Below, piece by piece: positions 24,201 through 36,894 of a stretch of DNA of 64,000 bases (its first letter is position 1; each line of letters starts with the position of its first letter). The DNA is taken from contig NC_087075.1 of assembly GCF_026151205.1 (NCBI RefSeq), positions 2,950,359 through 3,014,358 of the forward strand, given 5' to 3'. The stretch is from Bolinopsis microptera (taxonomy: Eukaryota; Ctenophora; Tentaculata; Lobata; Bolinopsidae). A model generated the notes under the pieces. That model was not told the DNA's origin. It saw only the letters and a program-made list of their open reading frames with translations, and did not search any database. The position numbers and the translations under genes are program-made.

Positions 24201-26779
24201 CTTAATAGCTGGGGTCGAGTTGAGCTTTTGAAACAAAATACAGAGGTTCAGGATCTGCAGGGTCCGGGTAAACGAGGATATGTTATTAGTATTAGAACGG
24301 AGCTGGATTTACATAGCATTAAACTCTCAAATCCTTACAATTTACCTGAGTACTACCTAAAACTACGACATCCCGCCGTCCAATCCGGGACAAAGAGGGT
24401 CCGTCTCTCTCGTGATATGGCTGAGGATACCAGTTAACCAGCACCAATCACAAGATGGCCAGTCGCCCAGAACCAATCACAAATCAGATATGTCTCCCCA
24501 GCTGTCTTGTCCACCAATGAAATACAGCCAGGTTTGCTAGTTTGTTTCAGGAGAAATTCTCCCGGAGGTTTATACTACATTATACCGGTGTTAAACAGCC
24601 TCTCTCTCTTCTTCGGGAGAAAAGTTAAATCTTTTTTCGCTCCTCAAAAGTTAAACGCGCGCTCTGCGGCTTCTAAAATACTGCGTTATAAAGCGTTATG
24701 GGATTCAAATTTCAAACTATATAGCAAGTGTTGTGATATGTGACAGGGGTGTAGAGAGCTTATCAAATATCCGACCTAGAGCTTGGCAGAGCATCACTAA
24801 AATTAATGGCCTCGAACGGCAAAAATAAACACGGTGAGTTGTACACGTGGTATGGGGGAACAACACACACACACAGTCCCGCTGTAAGGTCTAGAATAGC
24901 TGGGGATCGTGTAAAACTTGAAAAGTTTCGATAACATCTGAAAACATACGGTAACCATAGCAACAGTTGCCCGCTGAGGTGTGGAAAGTTGCTGTAGTTA
25001 AACACAGTAGACTACAAGCCTTTGTGTATGGGGTGTCGTAACTAGCTCCAACAACAGAACACAGTACTTGGGGTCAGGTGAGAGGGGGTTAATTGAGGCT
25101 CTTATCTAATGGAAATAAAGATAATGTGCTGCCGGGATTATCTCAGAGTCATGTCAAAGTGAGGATAATTCAACCGTGTCCTGTGGAGGAGAGATGTGAA
25201 GGTACGGCGGGTGTTTAGGGTGGAGAAGGTCGGTGCCAGTGGATGCCTTTTACCGATTCTCTCTTCTCATAGACGAGAAAACTTTCCAATGGCCACGTGT
25301 TGATCAAAGGAATGATACACTGACTTGATAGAATCAGCACCAAATTTTCGATTCTCGTCAGAGCGAGTGTGTGTAGGGGTTTGAGAAAAAAGGGGAGGCT
25401 AAGGAGTTGTGATGATACGCGGTCACCGAGGCTAGCCCCCTTCCTACGCAATACTTTAGGTAGTATACCCCACTTGGAACTGGCTAAAGTATTTAATACT
25501 TTCCATGGAATAAATGTCATGAAAATATTCATCACACTACTCCGCGGACAGGAGCAATGGTGTAGGGCAGATTTTAAAGTTGGACAAATATGATTAGGGC
25601 GGCCTGATTTTATTATAGATTCCCAGCTACCGCCAGTCTTCTCCTGTTTATTCACCCCTTTTCCACGCCAGCATTTCGTTACCCAACAAAAGTTAAGATG
25701 CTTAAGAATTTAAAAGCCCGGATGAACTCGGGGTGGAATTTCGGGAAAAGTGGTGGTACAGCAGGGGGGCAGTGGGATCCCCTTACTAAGGACGAGTTAG
25801 TGATACAACTCCAGCTCGACATGGCAGGTCTAAGAGGTACATAGTTAACCCAGACTCTGTGAGGACGAGAAGTTAGCAACAGGTAGATCTTTTTAAAAGT
25901 TGGGATTATTATTTTCTTTAGGGCTGGAAAGCTGTCAGGAATGTGTTGAGAAGCTGATTTAGTGTGCGAGGCTCTGAGGGAAGTGGACTGGAAAAACGTG
26001 TCGCTATCAGGAGGGAGTCGATCATGATGGGGACAGTTTGGGGGGAGTTAGGGGTGACGTGCAGTTGTAGCTGGGTTTGTGGTTCACTTTGTTGACATGT
26101 TTCCTGTCCTTACAAATTATTCAATACCATACTTGGGCAACGGCTGGCAAATCTATGAGAACTTGAAAATATGTTTGTACGGATATTAACGAGATGTTTC
26201 GTTAAAGATATAATTCTATCACGTAGAATTATACCACAAACCAAACATAAAAAAGGAAAAGTACAGCAAATAACAGCGTGGTAAATAAAACAAAGCAAAT
26301 AAAAGGTATCGATTCTAACCTGCAGTTGGAGAGTGCTCTGCTTTCTCCTCGACAGTCTGGTCAGGTGAAGTGTGGAGAGTGGTGGTATCTGCAGGCATGG
26401 AGATGTTCCTCGGGGCTGTGGTGGAGGGAGAGATGTTGTTGCAAGGCCGGGGAGCAGCAGCCTGACTAATATTAATAGGAGACATTGAGCAGCGAGGGGT
26501 GGTGGATGTTGGGGTAGTGGTGTTGTCAGGAGAGGTGGTGTTGCTGCAAGATGAGGTGGTGGGACGGAGAGTGCAGGGAGACAGTGGACGAGCACACCTG
26601 GAGAAAGGTGGAGCGGTGTAGACCGTGGCCTGGTGCGAGGTCGGGTAAGCTACAGTTGTGTAGCAGTGCTGATCGTAGCCTGGGTAGAGGTTGGGGTAGC
26701 GGTTCTCTACGGAGGTGTCTGTGGCTTGCACCCCGTATTCTAGCACGTTAAGAGGTTCCTTCTTGATTCCTGTTTCCAT
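15265..26779 (-). CDS. HMX/NK5-like homeobox transcription factor
   Basis: Five exons with matching phases: 26779-26320, 16438-16275, 16123-16030, 15871-15710, 15386-15265 (TGA at 15267-15265). They encode about 333 residues. Exon 1 (start METGIKK in good Kozak context, ACAATGG) encodes a Ser/Thr/Pro-rich N-terminus. Exons 2-3 hold a complete homeodomain with F8, L16, F20, W48, F49, N51 and R53 ([10 protein letters not shown] ... [14 protein letters not shown]). It matches the HMX/NK5 pattern (RTxFSxSQxFxLE, YLSxSERAxLAxSLxLTETQ), with Ala54 where HMX usually has Asn. The intron inside it falls between residues 44 and 45, a recurrent site in homeobox genes. Exons 4-5 give a Gly/His/Pro/Tyr-rich tail. 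Intron 1 is 9.9 kb; the others are 151, 158 and 323 bp. An alternative upstream Met is at 26821. NKL class is secure; the HMX assignment is likely. Confidence 0.85.
18935..19660. promoter_or_regulatory. CACGTG plus CCAAT motif cluster
   Basis: CACGTG occurs at about 18938, 18949, 19435 and 19629. CCAAT occurs in 'caaccaataaaa', 'caaccaatgaaa', 'agccaatcacaac', 'agccaatcagg' and 'gatccaatgagaa' between about 19405 and 19655. The two classes match bHLH-Zip (USF/MITF/MYC type) and NF-Y sites. The cluster is intronic in the homeobox gene and directly precedes the second three-arm element. Confidence 0.45.
19722..19893 (+). repeat. Stem with three hairpin arms (cruciform), copy 2
   Basis: Same nested palindrome as at 12351-12522, shifted by 7371 bp, with no base change that I can see over the structure. 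Confidence 0.88.
20175..20480. mobile_element. Extra segment within three-arm element copy 2
   Basis: Present between 'atagtgctga(c)' and '(t)aagatgtgtatta', which are almost contiguous in copy 1. It contains the inverted pair aaagtggtgtca / tgacaccactt (about 20199 and 20253). Either a nested insertion or ancestral sequence deleted from copy 1; the boundaries are approximate. Confidence 0.5.
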
Positions 26780-26926
26780 TGTCTTGATATCTGTAGTAGA
26801 GCTCAAAGCAGAGACGTACATCGGATGGGAGCAGACAAAACTAAAACACACAACAAGGATAAGTGAAGATTAGTTTATGAAAAACGGGGTCATTCGTATG
26901 TCTTTACTCACGCATCGGGTCTCTAG

Positions 26927-26958
26927 CACGTGACGTGATCACGTGCCGCGGTCACGTG
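26927..26958. promoter_or_regulatory. Three CACGTG boxes at exact 13 bp spacing upstream of homeobox exon 1
   Basis: CACGTG occurs at 26927, 26940 and 26953, about 150 bp upstream of the start codon of the minus-strand homeobox gene, in its likely promoter or 5' UTR. The intervening bases include an overlapping 'gtgacgtgatcacgtg'. The symmetrical E-box is the target of bHLH-Zip factors. Confidence 0.65.
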
Positions 26959-26979
26959 GTTATTGCTGCGAGGAGAGCG

Positions 26980-29900
26980 CGCGCGTTTTGACAGTTCCAG
27001 CTACGCAGTGAACTGCAGTATAGAGAGGAGAGAGAGAGCTTAAAAGTGGAACATAAAATTAAAATATTTTGCACTGAAAGATGCCCGGCCGATTAATGAT
27101 TATCGGAAATTTAATTAATTTTGTGTCAGGGTGATCTAAAGCCTAATCCTGTCTCTTGTCACGGTCAAACAAAATATACACATATATATTCACAATTCGT
27201 GCAGTGAACTCATGATGTAGTACAACTCTTTATGAATTTTAGCGAGACATTTCGATCCTCCGACCAAAATGCAAACTTTTGTTACCAGACAGCATCGCCG
27301 GAATTAAACCCAGGAGTTCTGTATATCGGTAAACCCTGGACGCTGGTTGGCTAACGACCTGTCACGTGACCTGGATACTGTCACGTCATTGGCCCGCGTT
27401 AACCGGCAACAAGTCTACAGCCCCAGAATTAGATATTATAATTGGGTGCAGTAACTATATTATATACTCACCCCCTCCAATACAACTGATAATCTCAAGT
27501 TTTTGGTTTTAAAAAGGGGACAAACCGATCAATATAGCTCAATTGAAGAAGGACGGTCGGGAGTCATTTGACAGTGAATCAGTCAACAGATGTCGCTAAC
27601 TGGAGGGGGAGGGTAAAATCACATCTCACATGACTCATAGTTTGGAGGAGGATTTAATATTTCAGAGGAGAATTGTATCAGCACTCCAACGGGAACCTAT
27701 CGGTCGTCTTGGTGCCGTGATGCCATGGTAACCATGGATACCATGCTATTTAGCGGACTTGGCAGTTATAATTTGAGTCAGAGGATTTGATTTACGGTTT
27801 AAAGGAGCTGATTTAATCCGAAACAAAGACAGTTAATTAACAATTATCCAGTTGCAGTCAGACGGTTGTAAAGGCGGGTGTCAGTGAGACTGTAGTAGGG
27901 AGACAGGGGGAGCTGCTGCACCTCTCTTTCTCTTTTTATACTAACACCTGATGACACGTCATGACGTACTCCACATACCGTGGACATTCTTGAGCGTGAC
28001 CATGTTAGTGGGGAAAATAATTTGTAGTGGATATGTGGGCATGAATATTGATGAGATTAACCATAATTTTAATGATTTCTGGTCGAAAATTCGGGTTCAT
28101 TACTCCAACGTTTCCCTAAAAGCTTATGCTAAGTTATTTTACAAAGTCATGCTCAAAAGCTTACGAGATTTTCACCAAGTTCATTGTGAGATGAACCATA
28201 ATTTTAATGATTTCTGGTCGAAAATTCGGGTTCATTACTCCAACGTTTCCCTAAAAGCTCATGCTAAGTTATTTTACAAAGTCATGCTCGAAAGCTTACG
28301 AGATTTTCACCAAGTTCATTGTTCACTCAAATAATCCATGTACTTTCAGTGAGACCATTCTAAAACGAGGTGTTACCCTGGCCCTTGTATCTATATCCAG
28401 ATTCCCTCCGTGACCCTCAACTCGGCACCCTATAGGTTCTCACCTCTCACACTCTCCCCTCTGATTGGTCCCCATTAGTCACATGACATCCTCCCTGCCT
28501 CCTGATTGGTGGATACCATTGTAAGGATTCCCCTCAGCAGTCTGAACAACACGGGCCCCACCTACCGGAGATAAGCGGGTTTAATGAGGATTGGAAAAGA
28601 GAGTGAGAGAGGGAGGGAAGCTGGACAAGGTAGCTGCAAGACCACCGTGAAAATATCCTGCTGGAGAGAGATAATGGGTGGTAGAGGGGCTAGTTGGGGG
28701 TAGATAGGATCGTCTGAGGAAATGAGAACGATAATGCAGGGTCTGTCATCGTTTAGGGTGAAGGGCTGTGGGGGACAGTTTCTTATTTTAGTGGCCAGGG
28801 TGGAGGGGACAGTTTCTTATTTTAGTCAGCCAGGCTTCTCCGCCGAAACGACAATCGGAATGTTGAATGGGCTAACGTACGTACGTGTCTGGCTCTAGTG
28901 GAATCTCGATCGGTTTTCAATTGAGATTTAGGCTTTAGACTTCTTTTGAAACTTTAGCAGGTCAGGTTCACCTAAGTACTCTTTAACGTCTGCGACAGAA
29001 AGTGCACACTTCAAAACGATCCCACAAATTCACACTCCATTACCCACCACCACTACAAGTACTGCTGGTAATGAATTGCCCATTACACCCCCTCTTTATT
29101 ACCCACTCTCCTCACCAGAGCCCAGCCAGGGCAATTCAGCGAATATTATTAATCTAACTAAAATTACAATTGTCGGTTTTAGCTGACGTCCGATTGAATT
29201 GCTGCGGGGGGCCCGGTATCAGCAGGTCATGAGTGTCCGTCAGGTGAGGAGTGGGGACCAGCTGAGGATCTGGGGTACAAGCCTGACAGCCTGCTGGCTA
29301 CTTACAGTGCTACAAAAACCAAAGGGGGTAATGATCACTTCAAAGGAAAATCGTGGTGAGGAATTATGTCTTGTTGGGGTTTATGTCTCAAAAGAGAGGT
29401 CAGGGGATACTTGGCAGAGGTTTTAAATTTATATGCGTCTTTAAAAACCAATCTTAGAATGGATGTCTACTCTAGAATAAGATAGTTTAACCCCCAAACT
29501 AACGTTTCCAACGTTTCCAATACTCGATTATTGTTTCTTGGTTCCTTATTCTATGACGTAGTTTACTGACCCAGCTTCTTATCCTGCTAGCTACATCATA
29601 GCCATTAGAAACAGCTCTAAACTTTGAACAAAGGTTCCGACTTGATCAGTCAATGAGATACGATTACCTAATTCCCTTACAGTTTGGACTTGGAGGAACA
29701 GCATCGCCGATGAACCTAGTTCCAAGGTTTATTTAACCTAGGAGTAGATTACTATGTCTACCTCTAATATTCCCGCCTATTCCTACCCTTGATCTCGGTT
29801 AGAAGAGAGTCTGTGATCATTGTCTATGAAGTGTGCCTGAAGGCATTTGCTTCCCTGGTGACGCAGTTAAGATAACAGTGCTTGCGTCACTAACTGAGAC

Positions 29901-32900
29901 TAAGGATTATGTCAACACCATTAAATGTTAAAAGTGTGACGAGTCATGATAGGTGAACTAATGAGCCGATTTCCTGTGTCAATCAATTACCAATTTTAGT
30001 AATAACATCACAGGTTGAAGGTCACGAAACAGCAATTGTTCAACAGGCTGCATTTCACGACTTGGACAATGGACTACCATTAACCTCACTTTCTACATAT
30101 TTCCTCCCTATAAATCCTTGATCCATGTCTGCTTAGATAAGATCACCGTCTAGAGGTCCAGATCTTGCCAAACGTCACGGTCTGAACCGTACTTACTCTA
30201 TCGGAAAACAGACCACCTAACACCCCTTCATCCTACATCGGTTCCAAATCCATTTTATCACGTATCAATGCTGTAATGTGGTCACTGAGCACCACCTTAT
30301 AATTTGAAGTGAAGTCCACCATGTAACGAGACTTAAAATTACTGATTTATTACCTGATATAAAACACCTTTCTGACAGAGTCTGATCAGGAGCAAACAGG
30401 AATGCAACATGAAAGTATCTGATCGGTTTGTTTCATCTCATGTAAAGGAAAACACTGGGCAACTCTCTCTCTCTCTGGGAAGATGACGGAATGGGATTAG
30501 GAATCCGGCTTAATGTGCGGAACGGATTTGTTTACATCATTCAGACGAGTAGCTGTGAATCACAAGTCCCTTCTTATTTACTTATTATTGCTGGCACGAT
30601 AGGAGTGTTAAATTAGCGTCCGGAACAAATTCTTGGAATTTTAATTTGAAGGCTCAAATTAAAGTGCTTTGGAAAAGTTTTAAAAATAAAAACAAAAATT
30701 CGTTGAATTATTAATTTCAAGTTTATAGATAAAAAAGCTTTATTCTGAGAAACATTTTTGCCAATATCCGGTTTTCCCAAATTCTAAACTTACAGTCAAG
30801 ATCTCTCGAACAATCCCACACATTTGATCTACCATCTGAATTCTTGCACAGTCTCAAACTGGAATTACGATCATGAAACTCGTCCCTGCTTACAGCCGGA
30901 AGTTATAATGAATTGCCCGAAGAAAGAAAGTGAGATGATCAGGGGAAAGCGGCAAATGGTTTACAATATGATCCGTCTATCGGCTCTGAGCAAACATGCT
31001 CACCCACCCAGCCAATGGGAGGCCTGGAAACTAATCACGTGATATCAGGGGGCCTATCAAAGGAAAGAGTTTGTGTCTAGCAACTGATAAAGAAAAGGAG
31101 GGCTGACTTGTTGCGTCTAGTTTAGTTCAAAGACTAGGGCTGGCAGGAGGCGACCTGCTTGCAACATTCCAAATCTTATTATTACGTATTTTTAGATCAC
31201 ACCAAAGCAGAATATACCACCCAATCACCTCACCGTCACAACCCCACGTGACGAGTCGGTAACCAATAGCAACCCCTAATCCCAGCACGCGGTGCCCCGA
31301 ACGAGTGCTAAAGCCACGTACCTGCACTTTTTGGGGTAGAAACTCCGATCTAAAAACAGACACAAACAGACTGAACCCCCTGGTACGGGGACTCCCCGAA
31401 CTATTCCTGGAATGGATCCAAGCTGTTGTTATTACATCAGGTTAGATAGGTAGAACGTTAGGGCACTTCAGGCTAGCTACACGCCGATATAATAGTGGTC
31501 CCCCACGCTAATTCCACTTGAAACACCTACCGGTCATAGCAGTGGGGAGACAACAGTCAAACAGCTCCAAAAAGGGCGTGAGGTAATCGAATGAGATGTT
31601 GCAGTTTGGAAATATGCAGCTGGGGGAATTAAGAATCATGATAGCTTGCCCTGCGTACTGATTGAATAAGATTGAAAGGGATAAGGTAGTGGTATGCCGG
31701 TGTGATGGAACCTCTGTTTCTTTCCGTATCAGCCGAGTTGTATGTGATAGATCACAAGCGGAATCAGAGGGAAACAAGGGGTTTTAAACAGATTTGAGGT
31801 TTTGGAGGGGGTCATGCTGCTCTTGTTCAAAGCTCTGTGAATGTCAGGTTGTAGTTATGATATATGTTTCTGTAGCCATAGTAACGGTATGTGAATTTTA
31901 CCAACTGTAATTTTATGTTAAAATATTCAAAATACCCCCTTTTCGCCCCGTGGCAAGCTTTTAAGAAGGAACGTTATTCATCTTTCAGGCCATTAGACAA
32001 GGTATTCACTTAAATATGCGTTAAAAATAGCGCATTTTGTTTGAACAAATGTGGCACAAATTTCAATGACGACAACTTTGAGGTTACTGTCGTTGTAAAA
32101 GCAAATATTATCGCCGTTTGTCGGCAGCCTTATTCCTTCATCCAATTTTAATTACAGAGGTTATCTTTTTCATAGAGTTAAGAACATGACATCCCTAGAA
32201 CTTCACACGTGATCCTCGCGTGATTACCATGAAAACCACAGCGTATCAAGATACAAGATACGTATCTCTTTTTCCCACTGAACTCCAAATTTGATGCTTG
32301 CTGTAAAATCAATCCCATCTGTAAACACAACTGTGATAAGCTGCGCTAAAACAGGGTCTAATAATAGTTTGTAGTAGATCACGTGATGTAAATACTACCA
32401 TCTGATTGGTCAGAACCCTGTCAACTAAGGAGATGTATTCTGGATCAAAAGCCAATTAAATCAGCATCATTATTGCAACTGTGAGATCCGGATAGCTTGT
32501 TATTTACATTTATTCAACTTGTGCGTGATAGGTACCCAGTTATGTGCACGCGTGCAACTTATCAATGTTAATTGGCAGGTAAATGGGTACATGTTTTTTA
32601 GGTATGCAATAAGCACGGGACTAAATTGGAATGGGAAAACTGAAACTGATAATGCTACTTGGATGTAAAACCTTTTCACATGAAAACAATTGTTATTTGA
32701 GAGGTCTTGGATGGACGATGTTATGAATCACTTATCACTCATATGTTTCAAGAAACACTTTACTTTAAGTCGCATTTTTAGACTAGAGATTGACACAGGG
32801 ATCGAACATTAAAGACTACCAGACATTTTAAAATGTTTCTGTCTGAACTATTATTATAGAGGCACCCTTTTAATCTAGATCACGTACCACTTTTAATTCG

Positions 32901-33700
32901 GTAATCCCCATTTACCAATAACAACTATAAAGCAAGGCAAACCTTATTAGCAATGTAAGATCTAACCTTAGCCCGGCAATTAATCGCTAACCTTAAGTGT
33001 AAATTTATTTTAATTACCCAAATATTCCAAAAATGCGGTCACATTCTTTTAGTATCGGTAAATAATATATAATATATTATACTGATCACAGCTCCAGAGG
33101 AACTAAAACTATTCCCCTAGTCAATAAGTCACAGTGCCTTCCAGTCCGTCATTGATTCTCCTTCCATAATTAACGTATTTAGAATGAGCATGAAATTCAA
33201 CAACTGTAAAATTAAAACCCGGATTCTCCACCGGAATTAAGGGAGCAAAGAGTTCAAAAGTGTAACGGAGTACCAAAATGTAGGGAAAAAACAATAAAAA
33301 ACAGTGCAGTGCAGTTGAAAAAGACATTATTCACTAACAACAACCTAATGTAAACAGTGTGACACACGATAAAGCAAAAATTTACAGTCATTATCTGCCA
33401 ATCAATAAATGGGTATTTAATTACTAAAACTTAGCTGGTAAGCCTATTGTGTTATGTGACCCTGTGGGATTTTCTCATCATTTCCCTCCCTGCCTTACAC
33501 TCAGTGTGTTGCATTGTTTCTATTGTTCTCTTTTCTCAGCTCTCCGAGTAACGCCAAGTTGTGTTTTATAGTTTTGGGTTGAGTGTTTCACATAGCAACC
33601 CAAATTTTTGTATCAGTGTTTTGAGAAACGCATGTTATTTTGAGATGTTGCAGTGTTTGTGTTCAGGTGTTTGGTGGTTAAGAAGGTGGTTGGAGTAACC
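26980..33700. other. Gene-free stretch upstream of the homeobox gene
   Basis: No recognisable exon besides the uncertain open frame at 27951-28334. Scattered CACGTG sites (27363, 31036, 31246, 32208, 32380), a short (CT)n near 30465, and a palindromic phrase 'gatgccatggtaaccatgg' near 27720. Open frames at 29199-29426, 30824-31042 and 31508-31777 show no domain features. Confidence 0.4.
27951..28334 (+). other. Uncertain ORF containing a 135 bp in-frame duplication
   Basis: An ATG-initiated frame of 127 codons contains two adjacent copies of a 45-codon unit (NHNFNDFWSKIRVHYSNV...). They start near 28061 and 28196, with only two or three base differences across 135 bp. The unit has no recognised domain. 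Because 135 is a multiple of three, the frame survives duplication by chance or by constraint; I cannot tell which. Treat as a recent tandem duplication, possibly not a gene. Confidence 0.35.
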
Positions 33701-33708
33701 ACATGGTG

Positions 33709-33755
33709 ACCACATGGTGACCATATGGTAACCACATGGTGACCACAAAAATGTC
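33709..33755. repeat. 11 bp tandem repeat with CACATG/CATATG cores
   Basis: Four units of the form ccacatggtga with cores at 33710, 33721, 33732 and 33743. They look like CACGTG units in which the central CpG has become CpA or TpA, as methylation-driven decay would produce. Confidence 0.7.
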
Positions 33756-33759
33756 ACAA

Positions 33760-36700
33760 CAAACGCACAGTCTGTAGAAAAGTCTGGACAATATTCTGAA
33801 TCACACGTTTTTAAAGATAAATTCGGAGAAACAACCTAATATTACCTGATGACCGACCCGAAGGGACTGCTACTATTTCTGACTACACGCCAAAAACGTA
33901 TAATAACCGGTCAAACTTCTGCCAGTTATCAGTTTCACACTGAAATTAACACCACAAATTTCACGAGCAGCGCTATTTCGTGCACCCGCCACAGATACTG
34001 TATTCTACCTCTATCTGTATTGTATCATAGCTATTATCCTACAAATGAGTCAATTCGTCGATCCCTTAAATTCGTGTGATCCTTAGGCCCGATATTTCTA
34101 GATTAGAAAGCAAATAGTGAAGTAGACAGCAGACAGTTGACTGGCATTCTCTGCATTCTTGACATTCTTCCACCAATAACCAATAATCGTTTTGATCCAT
34201 CCAATCATTAACATTCACAACATCCTCAAAACGCTGAACTCTAATTTCCCGCCACATCTCAATAAAAACAACTCTAATTATCACTAATATTTAACACGTT
34301 GCAAATTGCTATCCTATGCTGTCTGCAACGTAGATCAGCTTGTCAACCAACTTTGTTATTCTTAGTGTGCAAGCAATCACAACTTCATTAATCCTCTCAA
34401 TCCTGTCTGACACAATATAATGTCTGTATTAAACACTATTTTCACCGGATTTTGGTAACTCCGAGATTTGGGATTACATTTTCACGGACTCAACCCTATC
34501 AGTATTTTGTACCCTTTTTATTGTTCTTAGGAGATGAATCGTATCGGTATTGGTTTCCTATAATCGACGGCTGTAAATCCCCTTAAAACTTTTCATTCAC
34601 ATCCATGAAATTTTTAATCTGACCAGGGAATCTCAAAGGGTCTCCCACGTGCGTGACCCCGAACCACGTGGTCATGGGAACCAATCTGTGAACCTTATTG
34701 ACACCACGTGACCAGTCGTGGACCAATCACTGTAGTGATGGTAACCAGATGACAGTCAAAAGGACCGCGAAAGATCAAAGTTGTGAGGGGGCACCGTGTC
34801 GCCTTTGGGTACCAAGTACACATAATAGATGGTGAGGTTTTGGGGCACAAACATGCGTGAATTATAGACTTGTATAAGTCGTTGTTTCTCAGTTGGTCAC
34901 GGATCAGTTCGTGTCAAATATACTGCTTGGACAGCTGGGAGAGGTTCTAAACAGTTGAAACTGATGGATAGAAGGGTTCAGAGGGCAGGGGGAGAGGGGG
35001 AGAGGGTGAAGGGTTGGTCCCGTGGGTTTCACAGGTGTGGATAATCTCATTGTGTTGAGAAATGTAGTTTTTGAGTAGTGTTATGAGGTCTGATGTGGTG
35101 AACAGTGTTGCAGTCAGGTTTACACTGTATTGCAGGTACGAATAACAGAAATAAAGCTTTCCTTTTTTGCTACATTCTTTTTGTAACTTATTATTGATGG
35201 ACTAAGGCCAAGGGAGGAGGCTACTTTTTATTAAATTAATTTCAATGCAAACCCCGTCATGAGTGTTAAATTGTATGTTAATACTAGTGTTGAAAGTGTT
35301 AAACCAGCACTAAGGCCAGTGCACCACTGCATAAAAGCAGCAATTTCACGAAATTTACACATTTAACAACACCTAGCTCACAAATTGCACCGTTTAGAAC
35401 TGCCAACTGATAATCGCTAGTGCTCCGAGCCTTTTAGAATCATCCTCAAATTCAGCGGTTTGCAGGCCTGGACATTCAACTTAATCCTCGGTGTAAAGCA
35501 ACAGTCATCTCTTGGGGCCATACTATCTAGAGTAAGGGTCATAACATTATTTTTATAGTCTACAGCCAGTGTCCAGTATTCCCGTTTGGAGTCGGGTTTT
35601 CCAACAATAAACCGATTTAGAAGTCTCTAACCAACCAGATTTCTAACGGATCTGTTAGTTAGAGTGTTAGACGGTTGATCATGATTCGCTCCTAAAATGC
35701 CGGTTTTTTCTCCTTTGCCTTGGCTACCTCTACAGCACGTCGATAGAAGCCCAATCCAGTGCTTGGAATATCAATTGGCAAGCTCACGAAGTTCAAAGCC
35801 TCTCCAGCAGACAGTTTAATTGCCGTACACACTCGCGTGATACCTCCGTGCTCTCTGATTGGCTGCTTCGCACTATCCTGTGCTGTGATTGGCTGAGCTG
35901 GCTTGTCGCGAGTTCAGCTAGCTCATCGTACCTTCCCCATCACAAAATTATTATCGAACAAAAATATGCTTTTCAGAGCGGCGAGTAGTGAACGCTATTA
36001 TTCTGTTGGACGCTGAATAAGCGATAAGTATACACTTGGACACTACATACTTGGTAATGCTAATATTATACATGTCCTCCAACTCTCTCTCTTTCAAAGA
36101 GAAAATCTCTATTTATAGGTAGCCAGCATGATGGATATTCTTCCCAAATACTTTCTCAAATACTTGACATGCTTTCTAAAACTTAAAACGCTTTTTGAAA
36201 GAGTGTTTAACGTCCCCTTCCTCAGCACGTTTCAAATAGCACTAGACGGGATAATACATTATGTAGCATAGGTATTCGGAGAATGAGTTGGTCTGCACTC
36301 GAATTTAAACGTAGGGACGTGGGAAGATAACTCATCGTGTTGCTCAATACAACCCACACCTCTGGGGGATGTTAGGTTGGGAGGTGCTCGTGAGTGGTAG
36401 TGAGTGAAGTTGTGGGGGACCTACTATTCAGTGAAACAGTGGGGACCTACTTTTATTATTCCACGTCTTTTCGTTAAGACTTTTAGGGTTAGGGATACGC
36501 CAAGCGTCAGGCTTGGTTTAAGATGTAAGGACTTTAGATCATCTGTGCTCAAATTGCATTCAGTAAGACCGTGTACTTGATGGGGGTTAGCGGATATTTC
36601 TAAAGATGATTAAAAGAAGACTCTTTTACTACTTTTACTACGTCAAATTCTATTGAGTGTATCTGGTAAGGACCTTTTAAAAAATGAAGAAATGGGTCGA

Positions 36701-36890
36701 GTCAAAGGAAGTCTAAACGGCAAGCATAGTGAAGAAATGAGCTGTTTAAGAAATGAGCTGTTTAAGAGTTCAGGGTTAAGCAAGATTTCTGTTGTATCCT
36801 AGTATTGCGGCCTCGTTTACACTGAACACGACAGATTTCAAAAAATATCATTAAAAAAAAAGGTGGTTTAGAAGGAATTGAAGCATCCCT
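33760..36890. other. Gene-free stretch
   Basis: No exon recognised. A motif cluster at about 34645-34710 has three CACGTG sites with a CCAAT. ATTGG boxes occur at about 35855 and 35890 ('tgattggctg' twice). Confidence 0.4.
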
Positions 36891-36894
36891 TGCC

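Larger units (their letters stand above)
16439..26319 (-). other. 9.9 kb first coding intron of the homeobox gene
   Basis: Bounded by donor CAG^GTTAGA (26319) and acceptor TTATTGCAG (16439). It contains the second three-arm element (19714-20770), many CACGTG sites (for example near 17573, 17613, 17655, 17810, 18722, 18940, 19435, 19629, 22660, 22830, 23975), CCAAT boxes, and a (CT)n run at about 23170. The open frames at 16559-16882, 25215-25655 and 23243-23520 lack domain features and are not called. Cis-regulatory function is plausible but not demonstrated. Confidence 0.6.

Noticed and set aside
25215-25655. 146-codon minus-strand frame in the homeobox intron
   Set aside because: No domain features, no conserved motif, no flanking splice signals of note; it also has a 74-codon frame opposite it.
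26110-26595. 161-codon frame overlapping homeobox exon 1
   Set aside because: It is the same strand in a different frame (Pro/Leu-rich). The frame that joins exon 2 in phase, with good Kozak context, is the other one.
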